Shown here one piece after another: positions 27,030 to 36,383 of a stretch of DNA of 47,582 nucleotides. Source of the stretch: SAR202 cluster bacterium (lineage in GTDB: Bacteria > Chloroflexota > Dehalococcoidia > Lucifugimonadales > Lucifugimonadaceae); assembly GCA_009392215.1 (NCBI GenBank), contig VFGZ01000023.1, forward strand, positions 1 to 47,582, read 5' to 3'. The number at the start of each line of letters is the position of its first letter. Position 1 is the first letter of the stretch. The notes beneath the pieces are model-generated. The model made no database searches, had not been told where the DNA came from, and worked only from the letters and a program-made list of their open reading frames with translations. Both the position numbers and the translations under genes were made by a program.

Positions 27030-27198
27030 AAAATTTCCTACGCGCCATAGTAAGTCACTAGATTACTCCAAGTGATGTGCGGCTACATACAAGTAGGTGA
27101 CCATGTTAAGGCCACACCAACAATCCCGCCACTGTAAATTGGGCATCAATGTGTGAATCATTTTTCATATGCTATTTTTATTTGGCTGCTTAGTCAGA

Positions 27199-28674
27199 CT
27201 ATTTTTCCGAAAGCTGTTTTTTTAACATTTGGGTTGCTTGCGCAGCATCAGCTTGACCGCGCGTCGCTTTCATAACCTGACCGATTAGGAACTTCAGAGA
27301 TGCTTCTGTTCCACCCAGATAATCGTTTACTGCCTTCTCATTGTTGGTGATGACTTCATCGATTACCGGTCCGAGGGAGTCTGCTCCGGATACCATTCCA
27401 AGCCCAAGTAGTTCGATCACTTCTTGCGGTTCTGCCCCTTTGGTGTACATCGCTTCGAACACTTGCTTTGCCGCGTTGTTGTTTAATTCTCTTTTCCGAA
27501 ATTTTTCTACAAGTGTCGCCAATGATTCAGGAGCTATTTTTGTGTCTGCCATATCGGTAACTTCGTCTGTGTTCATCAGGCGTGTCATTTCGCCGTTCAA
27601 CCAGTTTGACACTTCTTTAGCAAACTCGTGTTTCACCTTGTCTGAAGATCCAGATACATTTCTACATACCGACTCAAAATAGTCGGCTGTCGAGCGCAGG
27701 CCGGTTAGTAGGTTGGCATCGTATTCACTGAGTCCCCATTCATTCATAAACCTGTTTTTTCTTGGGATTGGCAATTCCGGCATCCTAGCTTGGGTGCTAG
27801 AAATCCACTCTTCGTTTATGACCAACGGAGGGATATCTGGTTCAGGGAAGTAACGATAGTCGTTAGCCTCTTCTTTGCTGCGTTGAGAAACGGTTATTCC
27901 TTTACCGTCGTCCCAGCCGCGGGTTTCTTGGACAATCCGCTCGCCCGATTCTACTGCCGTTATCTGGCGTTCGATTTCGTATTCAACTGCACGTACAACC
28001 GCTCTCACCCGATTCATGTTTTTTACTTCAACTTTGGTTGTGAGATGTGTTGATCCGGCGGGTCGTACACTGATGTTGGCGTCGCATCTGAAAGATCCTT
28101 CCTCCATATTGGCAGTGCCTACGCCCAGGTATCTTACGATGTGCTGCAGACTATTAATATATGACTCGACCTGTTCAGGAGTGTGCATATCTGGTTCGGT
28201 CACTACTTCCATTAAGGGTGTCCCGGCGCGGTTTATGTCTAAGAGAGAGTGAACTGTTCCTCCTTTTGGACCTTCGACATGGATGAGTCTTGCAACGTCT
28301 TCTTCCATGTGGACGCGGTTGATCCTTACACGAACAGGTGGATCGATTGGTAGATCGACGTAGCCGTCATAGCATATTGGCTCATCCATCTGGGTTATCT
28401 GGTAACCCTTCATTAAATCTGGGTAGGTGTAGTTCTTACGGTCGAACTTAGTTAATCTGGCTATGTTGCAGTTGATAGCCATGCCTATCATCATTGCGTA
28501 TTCAACTGCTGCTTTGTTTACTACCGGAAGCGTCCCGGGCAATGCCATGCTTACTTCATCAACTACGGTATTTGGTTCTGCGGTTTGATAATCGGCGCTT
28601 GAGGTGCCGAACATCTTGCTGCGGGTTTTCAACTGGACATGAGTTTCTAGGCCAATTACAGCTTCGTACTTCAC
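27199..28674 (-). CDS. gatB: Aspartyl/glutamyl-tRNA(Asn/Gln) amidotransferase subunit B
   Basis: The tRNA-binding kinase subunit of GatCAB, which turns Glu-tRNA-Gln and Asp-tRNA-Asn into the amidated forms. The 491 residues start EAVIGLETHVQLKTRSKMFG, followed by the family blocks FDRKNYTYPDLMKGYQITQ and MEEGSFRCDANISVRP. The C-terminal YqeY-like tail ends with GQVMKATRGQADAAQATQML. The start is GTG at 28674. gatA and gatC are not nearby. Identity is secure. Confidence 0.97.
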   Translation of the reverse strand: MKYEAVIGLETHVQLKTRSKMFGTSSADYQTAEPNTVVDEVSMALPGTLPVVNKAAVEYAMMIGMAINCNIARLTKFDRKNYTYPDLMKGYQITQMDEPICYDGYVDLPIDPPVRVRINRVHMEEDVARLIHVEGPKGGTVHSLLDINRAGTPLMEVVTEPDMHTPEQVESYINSLQHIVRYLGVGTANMEEGSFRCDANISVRPAGSTHLTTKVEVKNMNRVRAVVRAVEYEIERQITAVESGERIVQETRGWDDGKGITVSQRSKEEANDYRYFPEPDIPPLVINEEWISSTQARMPELPIPRKNRFMNEWGLSEYDANLLTGLRSTADYFESVCRNVSGSSDKVKHEFAKEVSNWLNGEMTRLMNTDEVTDMADTKIAPESLATLVEKFRKRELNNNAAKQVFEAMYTKGAEPQEVIELLGLGMVSGADSLGPVIDEVITNNEKAVNDYLGGTEASLKFLIGQVMKATRGQADAAQATQMLKKQLSEK

Positions 28675-28913
28675 GATTTACCTTTCGGTTTAATGGATCA
28701 CTTTTTTTGTGACTTCATATTTGAATATAGCATCGGGTCTGTATGTGTCTATCGGCAATGAAGGTTTTGAGGGTAAATATTGAATTATGATCCTAATTTA
28801 ACTCATCGAAAATAATGGCAGGTAATGGATTTGGATATCACTATATTTTTTTTGCAGGTAAAAGTGTAGTTTTTTGCAAATACACCAGTTTTGATTCATA
28901 GTTACGAAATTCG
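28675..28913. other. AT-rich divergent gap between gatB and suf
   Basis: No coding frame or RNA gene is seen. An inverted repeat TCAC-T7-GTGA lies around 28699-28713. On the minus strand TAGACA and TATATT with a 16-base spacer could serve gatB, but this is weak. The suf promoter lies immediately to the right. Confidence 0.4.
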
Positions 28914-28942
28914 TTGACGATGTGATTACGTGTATTTAAAAT
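28914..28942 (+). promoter_or_regulatory. Sigma70-type promoter of the suf operon
   Basis: TTGACG (28914-28919), a 17-base spacer, and TAAAAT (28937-28942) match the consensus at 5 of 6 positions in each box with ideal spacing. Transcription would start near 28949, leaving a leader of about 100 bases before sufB. No regulator binding site is recognised. Confidence 0.62.
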
Positions 28943-29048
28943 AAAACCTGACTCTTTTAGTATGGAATAAAAATTATCGGCTACAAAAGGTAAACATTAG
29001 TGGGTCACTGATGTTTAGGTGGGTGATTTTTCCCAATGGAGCAGCTTA

Positions 29049-30512
29049 TTGGCGAACCAGAAAACGATTTCACGCGACTCAGACTTGTCAGGCCAGGAAT
29101 ATCAGTGGGGATTTGTCACTGATGTGGAAACAGACCTAGCCCCCAAGGGTCTTAATGAAGATATTGTTCGCTTGATCTCATCTAAGAAAGATGAACCAGC
29201 TTGGTTACTCGAGTGGCGTTTGAAGGCATATCACCATTGGGTTCAACTGAGCGATAGCGAGGGCGAACCGGACTGGGCCATGATCGATTACCCAAGCATC
29301 GATTATCAGGATATTTATTATTACGCTGCTCCAACTGCAGCCACGGAAGCTCCCAAAAGTCTTGATGATGTTGATCCAGAGATGCTGGCTACGTTCGAGA
29401 AGCTGGGTATCCCATTACAGGAGCGGGCCAAATTAGCTGGGGTTGCTGTGGACGCTGTGTTTGATTCTGTGTCAGTTGCGACAACAATGGAAGAACAGTT
29501 GGGCGAACTTGGAATTATATTTTGTTCTTTCAGTGAGGCCGTTAAAAATCATCCGGAACTCGTTAAGAAATACCTCGGAACGGTAGTGCCTTATACGGAT
29601 AATTTCTTTGCAACGCTCAATGCTGCAGTGTTTAGTGACGGGTCTTTTGCGTACATACCGCCTGGCGTGAAGTGTCCTATCGAGTTAATGACTTATTTTC
29701 GTATAAACACTGAGGGCTCAGGTCAGTTCGAACGCACGCTGATTGTTGCAGACAAGGGGGCGTATGTATCGTATTTGGAAGGGTGTACGGCGCCATTCCG
29801 CAAATCTCACCAACTTCATGCTGCGACTGTAGAGCTTGTCGCTTTGGATGATGCTGAAATTAAGTATTCGACGATACAGAATTGGTTTCCGGGGACTCCC
29901 GAGGGAGAGGGGGGAGTTTATAACTTTGTTACGAAGCGGGGCCGTGCAGATAAGAATTCTAAAATTTCTTGGACACAAGTCGAAACCGGCTCGGCTATCA
30001 CGTGGAAGTACCCTAGCGTCATATTACGCGGTGACAACTCAGTCGGTGAATTTTTCTCAGTTGCATTGGCGAACAACCATCAACAGGCTGACACTGGCAC
30101 CAAAATGATTCACATAGGGAAGAATACTAAGTCAACGATTGTGTCCAAGGGTATTTCGGCTGGTCAAGGGAACAACACTTATCGGGGCCAGGTTCAGATT
30201 ATGCCCGGTGCCGAGAATGCGGTGAACCATACTCAGTGTGACTCTCTACTCGTCGGGGATCAGTGTGGCGCTCACACGGTTCCTTATATTGAAGTTCGGA
30301 ATCCCACGGCACGCCTTGAACATGAGGCTTCAACTTCTAAGGTCAGTGATGATCAGCTTTTTTATCTGATGGCACGTGGCCTTTCAGAAGAGGAAGCGCA
30401 TCACATGATTATCACCGGCTGGAGTCGTGACGTGATTCGTGAACTTCCGTTTGAATTCGCTCTTGAGGCAGGACAACTTCTGAAAGTTTCACTTGAAGGG
30501 GCTGTTGGTTAG
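29049..30512 (+). CDS. sufB: Fe-S cluster assembly protein SufB
   Basis: Core scaffold of the SufBCD complex that builds iron-sulfur clusters. Residues [25 protein letters not shown] near the N terminus and the parallel beta-helix core are typical. The conserved Cys of the scaffold is in [18 protein letters not shown]. The chosen start is TTG at 29049, with GGAG seven bases upstream; this gives 487 residues. A GTG at 29019 would add 10 residues but has no ribosome site at a proper distance. First gene of sufBCDSU. Identity is secure; only the start is uncertain. Confidence 0.95.
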   Translation: MANQKTISRDSDLSGQEYQWGFVTDVETDLAPKGLNEDIVRLISSKKDEPAWLLEWRLKAYHHWVQLSDSEGEPDWAMIDYPSIDYQDIYYYAAPTAATEAPKSLDDVDPEMLATFEKLGIPLQERAKLAGVAVDAVFDSVSVATTMEEQLGELGIIFCSFSEAVKNHPELVKKYLGTVVPYTDNFFATLNAAVFSDGSFAYIPPGVKCPIELMTYFRINTEGSGQFERTLIVADKGAYVSYLEGCTAPFRKSHQLHAATVELVALDDAEIKYSTIQNWFPGTPEGEGGVYNFVTKRGRADKNSKISWTQVETGSAITWKYPSVILRGDNSVGEFFSVALANNHQQADTGTKMIHIGKNTKSTIVSKGISAGQGNNTYRGQVQIMPGAENAVNHTQCDSLLVGDQCGAHTVPYIEVRNPTARLEHEASTSKVSDDQLFYLMARGLSEEEAHHMIITGWSRDVIRELPFEFALEAGQLLKVSLEGAVG

Positions 30513-30569
30513 CCCTTTGTATTGTTAACTCGAAATTAAAATCCACTTATCACCGGAAAAATAAGATAA

Positions 30570-31343
30570 ATGCTTGAAATACGAAACCTCCACGCGTCTG
30601 TACTGGATGTCGAAAATTCTGAAATTCTCCAAGGGGTAGACCTAAAAGTAAATATGGGCGAGGTTCACGCTATTATGGGTCCCAATGGATCTGGCAAAAG
30701 CACCCTTGCGAATGTCCTAATGGGTCGACCTGATTATGAAGTCACAGATGGGGACATCCTTGTCGACGGAAAGTCGATAATCGAACTTCGCCCGGATCAG
30801 AGAGCTCATTTGGGATTGTTTTTGGCGTTTCAGTATCCAGCGGAAATTCCTGGAGTAAGACCCTGGCAATTTCTAAAGGCGGCTCACGATGCCAAGGCAG
30901 AAGCCCGCGGCGAAGAAAAGATGTCGGTACGTAATTTCACAAAGCTTTTTGACGAAAAAGTCGACGCCGTTGGCATCAATCCTGATCTTGTTAAACGCTC
31001 CCTTAACGAGGGTTTTTCAGGAGGAGAAAAGAAGCGGAATGAAATGCTTCAACTCGAGGTGCTGCAACCTAGTATGGCCATATTGGACGAGACAGATTCC
31101 GGTCTGGACGTTGACGCTTTACGGATAGTTGCTGAGGGTGTGAACTCGATGCGCTCTCCTGAACGGTCTTTTATCGTGGTTACTCATTACCAGAGGCTAC
31201 TCAACTACATTACTCCAGACATAGTTCACATTTTGGTGGATGGAAAGATTGTGCAAACTGGAGGACCTGAATTGGCCCTTGTAGTGGAGAAAGATGGGTA
31301 CGCGGAATATTTACCAGCTTTTGGAGCAACTGGTAGGTCATGA
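30570..31343 (+). CDS. sufC: Fe-S cluster assembly ATPase SufC
   Basis: ABC-type ATPase that drives SufB-SufD rearrangement. The 257 residues have Walker A GPNGSGKST, the Q-loop FLAFQYPAEIPG, the signature FSGGEKKRNEM, and Walker B MAILDETDSGLD with the SufC-specific Asp-Glu-Thr-Asp. It begins 57 bases after sufB and overlaps the sufD start by four bases (ATGA). Identity is secure. Confidence 0.97.
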   Translation: MLEIRNLHASVLDVENSEILQGVDLKVNMGEVHAIMGPNGSGKSTLANVLMGRPDYEVTDGDILVDGKSIIELRPDQRAHLGLFLAFQYPAEIPGVRPWQFLKAAHDAKAEARGEEKMSVRNFTKLFDEKVDAVGINPDLVKRSLNEGFSGGEKKRNEMLQLEVLQPSMAILDETDSGLDVDALRIVAEGVNSMRSPERSFIVVTHYQRLLNYITPDIVHILVDGKIVQTGGPELALVVEKDGYAEYLPAFGATGRS

Positions 31344-32686
31344 CATTAGATACTTCGCCCGCAGCAGTCGAAAAATTTTCATCAGCTTACGCAAATGCTG
31401 ATCAGGCAAAGTCACCGGAGTGGCTGTCCGCCACCCGCCAAAAGGCCTGGTCGATTTTTAGTGAGTTGGGTATTCCCGTTAAGCGACGTGGAAACGAGCT
31501 GTGGAAATACACGAATCTTGCTCCAGTTGCTGACTCTAATTTCGAGTGCGATGTATCGGGATCGGTATCGATTGATCAGGTGCGATCAGCTTCCCCATGG
31601 GATGACACGTGGAATATTGCTGTGGTTGTCGACGGTATATTCAATGCCGGTCTTTCTAACTTGACCGAGGATGTTGGTATCAGTGTTGAGAGTCTTTCGG
31701 ACGCGTTGTCTTCTGGTAGAGGTGATGTAGAATCGCAGTTTGCCAGTCTGGCAGGGCGGGAAAAGTATGCGTTCACCGCTTTGAACACCGCGTTATCTGC
31801 CGACGGAGCGTACGTTGCCGTTGCTCCTGGTGTAAAACTAGCAAATCCAGTGCAGGTGATATTTGTCACCTCAGATTCTGAGAAAAGCAGGGCATCGTAT
31901 CCGAGACTCTTGGTTGATGTTGGTTCTGATAGTTGTATTACTTTGGTTGAGACTTACCTCAATCTGTCCCTATCAAGGCAATTATCGGTTCCCGTCACTG
32001 AGATTTTTGCTGCTAGTAATGCAACGATTCGCCACTATCGAATACAGATGGAAAATGAGAATTCTTTTCATCTAGCTACTACACGTGTAGCTCAAATGGA
32101 GGATTCTCAGTTTACTTCCACGAGTTTTGCCGTGGGTTCGTCGATCGCACGCAACGATATTCATACATCACTTGATGCTCCAGGTGCAAGTTGCACGCTG
32201 CATGGACTTTATATGACTAGTGGTCAGCAACAGCAAGATCAGGAGATAAGCACGACTCATGTCAAACCAGGTTGTACATCTGATCAATTCTATAAGGGCA
32301 TACTTTCGGGTAATTCTCGCGCGGCATTTAGTGGCAAGGTTGTCGTAAAACGTGATGCACAGAAATCTGATGCTACACAGAAAGATCTTAACCTTCTGCT
32401 ATCACGCGGAGCACGTATTGATGCCAAGCCATCCTTGGAAATTTATGCTGACGATGTGGTTGCAGCGCATGGAGCTACTGCCGGACATGTAGATAGTGAC
32501 ACGCTTTTCTATCTGCAATCCAGAGGTATCGATGAACAATCCGCCAAGGCTATATTGATACGGGGGTTTGCCGAGGAAATGATAGACGAGTTCGAACCAG
32601 AGTCATTGAACGTTTTTGTGGAGCGAGTTGCAATGGAACGTATCCCTGTACTTTTAACTGAGTCAGACACGATAGGTACTACATGA
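31340..32686 (+). CDS. sufD: Fe-S cluster assembly protein SufD
   Basis: Partner of SufB in the SufBC2D scaffold. The 448 residues begin with a helical part including KRRGNELWKYTNLAP. The beta-helix core follows, with the conserved CTSDQFYKGILSGNSRAAFSGKVVV and the C-terminal ATAGHVDSDTLFYLQSRGIDE. It overlaps sufC and sufS by four bases each, so the three are translationally coupled. Assigned as SufD rather than SufB by position and by the LWKYT and FSGKV blocks. Confidence 0.95.
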   Translation: MTLDTSPAAVEKFSSAYANADQAKSPEWLSATRQKAWSIFSELGIPVKRRGNELWKYTNLAPVADSNFECDVSGSVSIDQVRSASPWDDTWNIAVVVDGIFNAGLSNLTEDVGISVESLSDALSSGRGDVESQFASLAGREKYAFTALNTALSADGAYVAVAPGVKLANPVQVIFVTSDSEKSRASYPRLLVDVGSDSCITLVETYLNLSLSRQLSVPVTEIFAASNATIRHYRIQMENENSFHLATTRVAQMEDSQFTSTSFAVGSSIARNDIHTSLDAPGASCTLHGLYMTSGQQQQDQEISTTHVKPGCTSDQFYKGILSGNSRAAFSGKVVVKRDAQKSDATQKDLNLLLSRGARIDAKPSLEIYADDVVAAHGATAGHVDSDTLFYLQSRGIDEQSAKAILIRGFAEEMIDEFEPESLNVFVERVAMERIPVLLTESDTIGTT

Positions 32687-33933
32687 ATGACATTGAAAAT
32701 CTGATCCCTACTTTTGATGTTGAAGATGTCCGAGCAGATTTTCCGATTTTGAATCGAAAGATCAACGGCATGGATCTCGTTTATCTAGACAATGCTGCTA
32801 CTACGCAGAAGCCACGGCATGTTATTGACGCACTCACGCGATATTACGAAGAAACGAATGCTAACGTGCATCGTGGCGTTCATACACTTTCCGTCGAGGC
32901 GACCGACGCTTATGAATTAGCACGGGAAAAGGTTGCCGGGTTTATAAATGCGCCAAGACCCGAAACGGTCATCTGGACCCGTAATACTAGCGAGTCTTTG
33001 AACCTTGTCGCCGCAACCTGGGCAGAGGAGCATGTGGCGAAGGGTGACAACATTGTGATCACCGCCATGGAGCATCATTCAAACATCGTACCCTGGCAGC
33101 AATTAGCGACGAAAAAGCAGGCTGAGTTACGGTATATCGTCGCTGGTAAAGACGGGGTATTGGAATTGTCTAATATCTCCAATATTATCGACTCGAATAC
33201 TAAAATTGTTTCGATGACTCATGTTTCCAATGTCCTGGGCACGGTAAATCCTGTGGATGAACTTACTCGTAGAGCGCATCAGGTGGGAGCGGTCATGCTC
33301 ATCGATGCTGCACAGAGCGTTCCTCACATGCCGGTTGACGTGCAGGCTATGGACGTCGACTTTCTGTGTTTTTCTGCACACAAAATGCTGGGTCCTACCG
33401 GTATAGGTGTTCTATACGGAAAATATGATCTTTTGAACGATATGTCGCCATTCATGTTTGGTGGTGACATGATTTTGGAAGTTACATATGAAGATGCTAA
33501 GTGGAATGACCTTCCCTATAAATTCGAAGCTGGTACACCTAACATCGCTGACGCTATTGCTACTGGTGCCGCCGTTGATTATCTGAACAATCTGGGGATG
33601 GAAAATATTTGGCGGCACGAGCAGGAATTAACTGCTTATGCCCTAGCGCAGATGTCTGCACTTCCCAGCCTGACAATCATTGGGCCAAAAGACCCTACAC
33701 TTCGAGGTGGTGTGATTTCTTTCATGCATGATTCGATCCACCCGCATGATCTCGGCACGGGGTTGGATCAACTGGGAATAGCGATTCGCACCGGACACCA
33801 TTGTGCTATGCCGCTTGTGCGTAGTTATGATGTGGTAGCAGCAGCTCGGGCGAGCTTTTATATCTACAATAGCAAGCATGAGATTGATGAACTGGTGAAC
33901 GGAATCAGTGAAACAGAGGGGTATTTCGCGTAA
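32683..33933 (+). CDS. sufS: Cysteine desulfurase SufS
   Basis: PLP enzyme that takes sulfur from cysteine for cluster assembly. The 416 residues show the N-terminal YLDNAATTQKP, the PLP-binding Lys in FSAHKMLGPTGIG, and the persulfide Cys in RTGHHCAMPL. This group II pattern is SufS, not IscS. The gene overlaps sufD by four bases and sufU by one base. SufU next to it supplies the sulfur-transfer partner, as in Firmicutes. Identity is secure. Confidence 0.97.
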   Translation: MNDIENLIPTFDVEDVRADFPILNRKINGMDLVYLDNAATTQKPRHVIDALTRYYEETNANVHRGVHTLSVEATDAYELAREKVAGFINAPRPETVIWTRNTSESLNLVAATWAEEHVAKGDNIVITAMEHHSNIVPWQQLATKKQAELRYIVAGKDGVLELSNISNIIDSNTKIVSMTHVSNVLGTVNPVDELTRRAHQVGAVMLIDAAQSVPHMPVDVQAMDVDFLCFSAHKMLGPTGIGVLYGKYDLLNDMSPFMFGGDMILEVTYEDAKWNDLPYKFEAGTPNIADAIATGAAVDYLNNLGMENIWRHEQELTAYALAQMSALPSLTIIGPKDPTLRGGVISFMHDSIHPHDLGTGLDQLGIAIRTGHHCAMPLVRSYDVVAAARASFYIYNSKHEIDELVNGISETEGYFA

Positions 33934-34391
33934 TGATGGGTGGCACATCAGGTCTTAGTGACCTTGACGAAATGTACGAGGCGATCATACTCGATCATTA
34001 CCGCAGCCCGCGCAATTCTGCACCTCTTGATGACCCGGACGTTGATCTTGAAGTTAACAATCCTTTTTGTGGAGACGAGTTCCATATTCAACTTAAAGTC
34101 TCTCAGGGATCAGTTTCGCAGGTCGGAATCAATGGTCGCGGTTGTGCGATTAGTCAGGCGTCTGCATCTTTGCTCGCAGAATTGGTTGAGGGAAAGTCAT
34201 ATGCGGATGTTAAAGCAGCGGTTGATTCCGTGCGTCGACTATTAAAGGGTGAAGAGGTTACCGAAGAAGAGCAGGATATCCTTGGTGACATTGAAGCACT
34301 GGGTGGTGTGCGTAAATTTCCGGTTCGTATCAAATGCGCTCTGTTGAGTTGGGTAGGCTTGGACGACGCCTTGACTGATCACCTTAACTAA
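33933..34391 (+). CDS. sufU: SufU-type zinc sulfur-transfer protein
   Basis: A 152-residue IscU-fold protein that accepts persulfide from SufS. Conserved cysteines lie in NPFCGD, GRGCAISQASAS and KCALLSWVGL, and the Asp of CGDE completes the zinc site. The insertion between the second and third Cys is SufU-like and longer than in IscU. The start overlaps the sufS stop by one base (ATG at 33933; another ATG at 33936). Ends the operon, followed by a strong stem-loop. Confidence 0.95.
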   Translation: MMGGTSGLSDLDEMYEAIILDHYRSPRNSAPLDDPDVDLEVNNPFCGDEFHIQLKVSQGSVSQVGINGRGCAISQASASLLAELVEGKSYADVKAAVDSVRRLLKGEEVTEEEQDILGDIEALGGVRKFPVRIKCALLSWVGLDDALTDHLN

Positions 34392-34394
34392 AGT

Positions 34395-34425
34395 AGTTCA
34401 TGATCATCATCAGCGATCATGAACT
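34395..34425. terminator. Convergent bidirectional terminator stem-loop
   Basis: A perfect 11-bp inverted repeat, AGTTCATGATC / GATCATGAACT, with a 9-base loop lies between sufU and the convergent solute-binding gene. The right arm contains the latter's stop codon (34417-34419). T runs are modest on both sides. Confidence 0.65.
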
Positions 34426-36237
34426 CTTACTATTAGATAACCAGACACGTGTGAGGAAATCGCTGTCGCCGCGTGGTGTGGTGGGATTAAAGTTTTCAAC
34501 ATAATCCCACCACATCCAATACGTATTTCTTTTCTTGATGATGAACCTGTGAGATCCTGCAAGGATCTTCTGTTGAATTTCGAGTAACTTTTCTGCTCTC
34601 TTATTTGGACGGTACTCCTCGGCTTGGGCTGCAATAAGATGGTCGATTTCCGGGTTTGAGTATCCAGTCGTATTCCAGGGGCCATTTGAGTGATGAATGG
34701 CAAACAGGTATCCGGTTGTGCTTGAAATTGGAAGAGGAGCACCGACAAATATGTCGTAGTTTCCATTTACCCATACTTCATCCCCGAAAGTCCTGGTGGA
34801 GATTCGTTCTAAGTTCGTTTGGATACCAGCTGATGTCAGCTCTTTGGCCATGTGTTGGGCCATATCAATATATTCCGACCCGTATTCGCCCACTTTGATC
34901 GTTAGGCCTTCTTCGGGCAGCCCTTCGGTAGAGGACAGTATGGTACTCGCCTTTTTTGGATCATTGAATCGGTTCGGGAAGTTTGTATTTGGCAGTTGCC
35001 AGTCTGGGTTTAAAAGAGGCAGACCCAGAGAAACCATCGGGTAATCCTTGGTTTCTTTGACATCTAGATCGGTGATAAGCGGATCCCATGTCAGCATCAT
35101 GGCTTTGCGAACGTCCTGCCTGTCGATAGGTGAACGGGCGGTGTTCATGGCTACCTCAATACCTGCGGCAGAATTTGAGATACCTATCCACTCTATTTCT
35201 TCGAATTTTTCCTTGGCCTCGGAGATGAAACTTCGATCAGCTTGAGCAACATCTAGTATTTTCGAACGCATACCAGCCACACGGGTTCCCTGGGCCGGCA
35301 TAACTTGAATGTCGATCCCACCCAGGTAGGGGATATCTCCGTAATAGTTTGGATTGACAATTAATCGTGTCATGTCGGCTTGGGATTCAGTAGTGATCCA
35401 TGGTCCGGAGCCGATTGTCGGGCCGCGACGTAGGTCGTCGTTCGCTTTAACTACTTCTGGGGCTACGATTCGGGAGTGAGAATCGGCGAGTTTTTCCAAT
35501 ATTTCAGAGTCGGCAGATAGTAGACGGATAACTATGTCCCTTTCGCCGATTGCGGTGATTTCAGCGACGCTCGACAATAGGGACGCATTTGGGTAGTTGA
35601 TAGTAGCTTGTCGATTAAGGCTGAATACGATGTCCTGAGCAGTGACGGCGCGCCCGTTGAGAGGGGGTATATCCTGCCAATTGATGTCCCCTCGAAGTTT
35701 GATATTTAAGGTGATTGGAGTCGATAGTGTCCATGATGAGCATAGATCACAAACAACAACGGGAATGCCATTACTTAGATTAAACTTGAACAACCGTGAA
35801 TATGACTGACCTGTCCCCCATGTAAGCAAACCGGATGAAACGGTCAGGTGCGGATCTATATGAGGTGGTCCTTCCGGTATGGCAAACCTTAATGTTCCAC
35901 CTTGCTCTAGGTTTTTGGGAGGACGTATCGTAGGTTTTGGTGCGGCAGACGTGATGGTAGCGAAGGGTGTAGCGGTCGGATCAGAAGTAAGTTTTGACTT
36001 AGCAGTTGGGGTTGGTTGTGCGGTCTGCACCGTGACGGTCGGATCAGGCTGTTGCGTTGTTTTGACAACGGTCGGTGGGATTGATGGATTAGACGTTTGG
36101 TTCGTGCATTGCGTCAGGATCAGCCCTGCGCAAATTAGAATTGTAAGTGAGATAAAGTTACTCAACGGCACAAAGTTTATCTTGTACAGTTTCAGCAACC
36201 GTTGAAGGTAAGCTTTATGTTGGCCTATGCGATACAT
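34417..36237 (-). CDS. Family 5 ABC transporter solute-binding lipoprotein (peptide/nickel type)
   Basis: An extracytoplasmic oligopeptide/nickel-type binding protein. From ATG 36237 it is 606 residues. The signal segment is ISLTILICAGLILTQC; the cysteine suggests a lipoprotein, but Gln at -1 is unusual. A Pro/Thr-rich linker of about 60 residues follows. The binding domain begins GGTLRFAIPEGPPHIDPH and includes NGRAVTAQDIVFSLNRQ, SGPW and a C-terminal AEEYRPNKRAEKLLEIQQKIL. The frame extends to a TTG at 36315, but that part is not signal-like, so the internal ATG is preferred, though without a good ribosome site. No permease or ATPase genes are nearby. Confidence 0.85.
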   Translation of the reverse strand: MYRIGQHKAYLQRLLKLYKINFVPLSNFISLTILICAGLILTQCTNQTSNPSIPPTVVKTTQQPDPTVTVQTAQPTPTAKSKLTSDPTATPFATITSAAPKPTIRPPKNLEQGGTLRFAIPEGPPHIDPHLTVSSGLLTWGTGQSYSRLFKFNLSNGIPVVVCDLCSSWTLSTPITLNIKLRGDINWQDIPPLNGRAVTAQDIVFSLNRQATINYPNASLLSSVAEITAIGERDIVIRLLSADSEILEKLADSHSRIVAPEVVKANDDLRRGPTIGSGPWITTESQADMTRLIVNPNYYGDIPYLGGIDIQVMPAQGTRVAGMRSKILDVAQADRSFISEAKEKFEEIEWIGISNSAAGIEVAMNTARSPIDRQDVRKAMMLTWDPLITDLDVKETKDYPMVSLGLPLLNPDWQLPNTNFPNRFNDPKKASTILSSTEGLPEEGLTIKVGEYGSEYIDMAQHMAKELTSAGIQTNLERISTRTFGDEVWVNGNYDIFVGAPLPISSTTGYLFAIHHSNGPWNTTGYSNPEIDHLIAAQAEEYRPNKRAEKLLEIQQKILAGSHRFIIKKRNTYWMWWDYVENFNPTTPRGDSDFLTRVWLSNSKSS

Positions 36238-36295
36238 GGTCAATAAAGGATAACGACACTTCAGCGGATATGGATAATGGCGACAAGTCCGTGTT

Positions 36296-36324
36296 TTGCC
36301 CTTGTGGCGAACCAAAATTATATA
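36296..36324 (+). promoter_or_regulatory. Possible promoter of the NMT1-like gene
   Basis: TTGCCC (36296-36301), 17 bases, TATATA (36319-36324). Spacing is ideal; both boxes are partial matches. It is 60 bases before the start codon. Confidence 0.35.
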
Positions 36325-36383
36325 TTTAGTCGGGTTAGAATCTCTGGATTAGGCAGTTGGGTACGAATCCACAGGAAGAAAGA

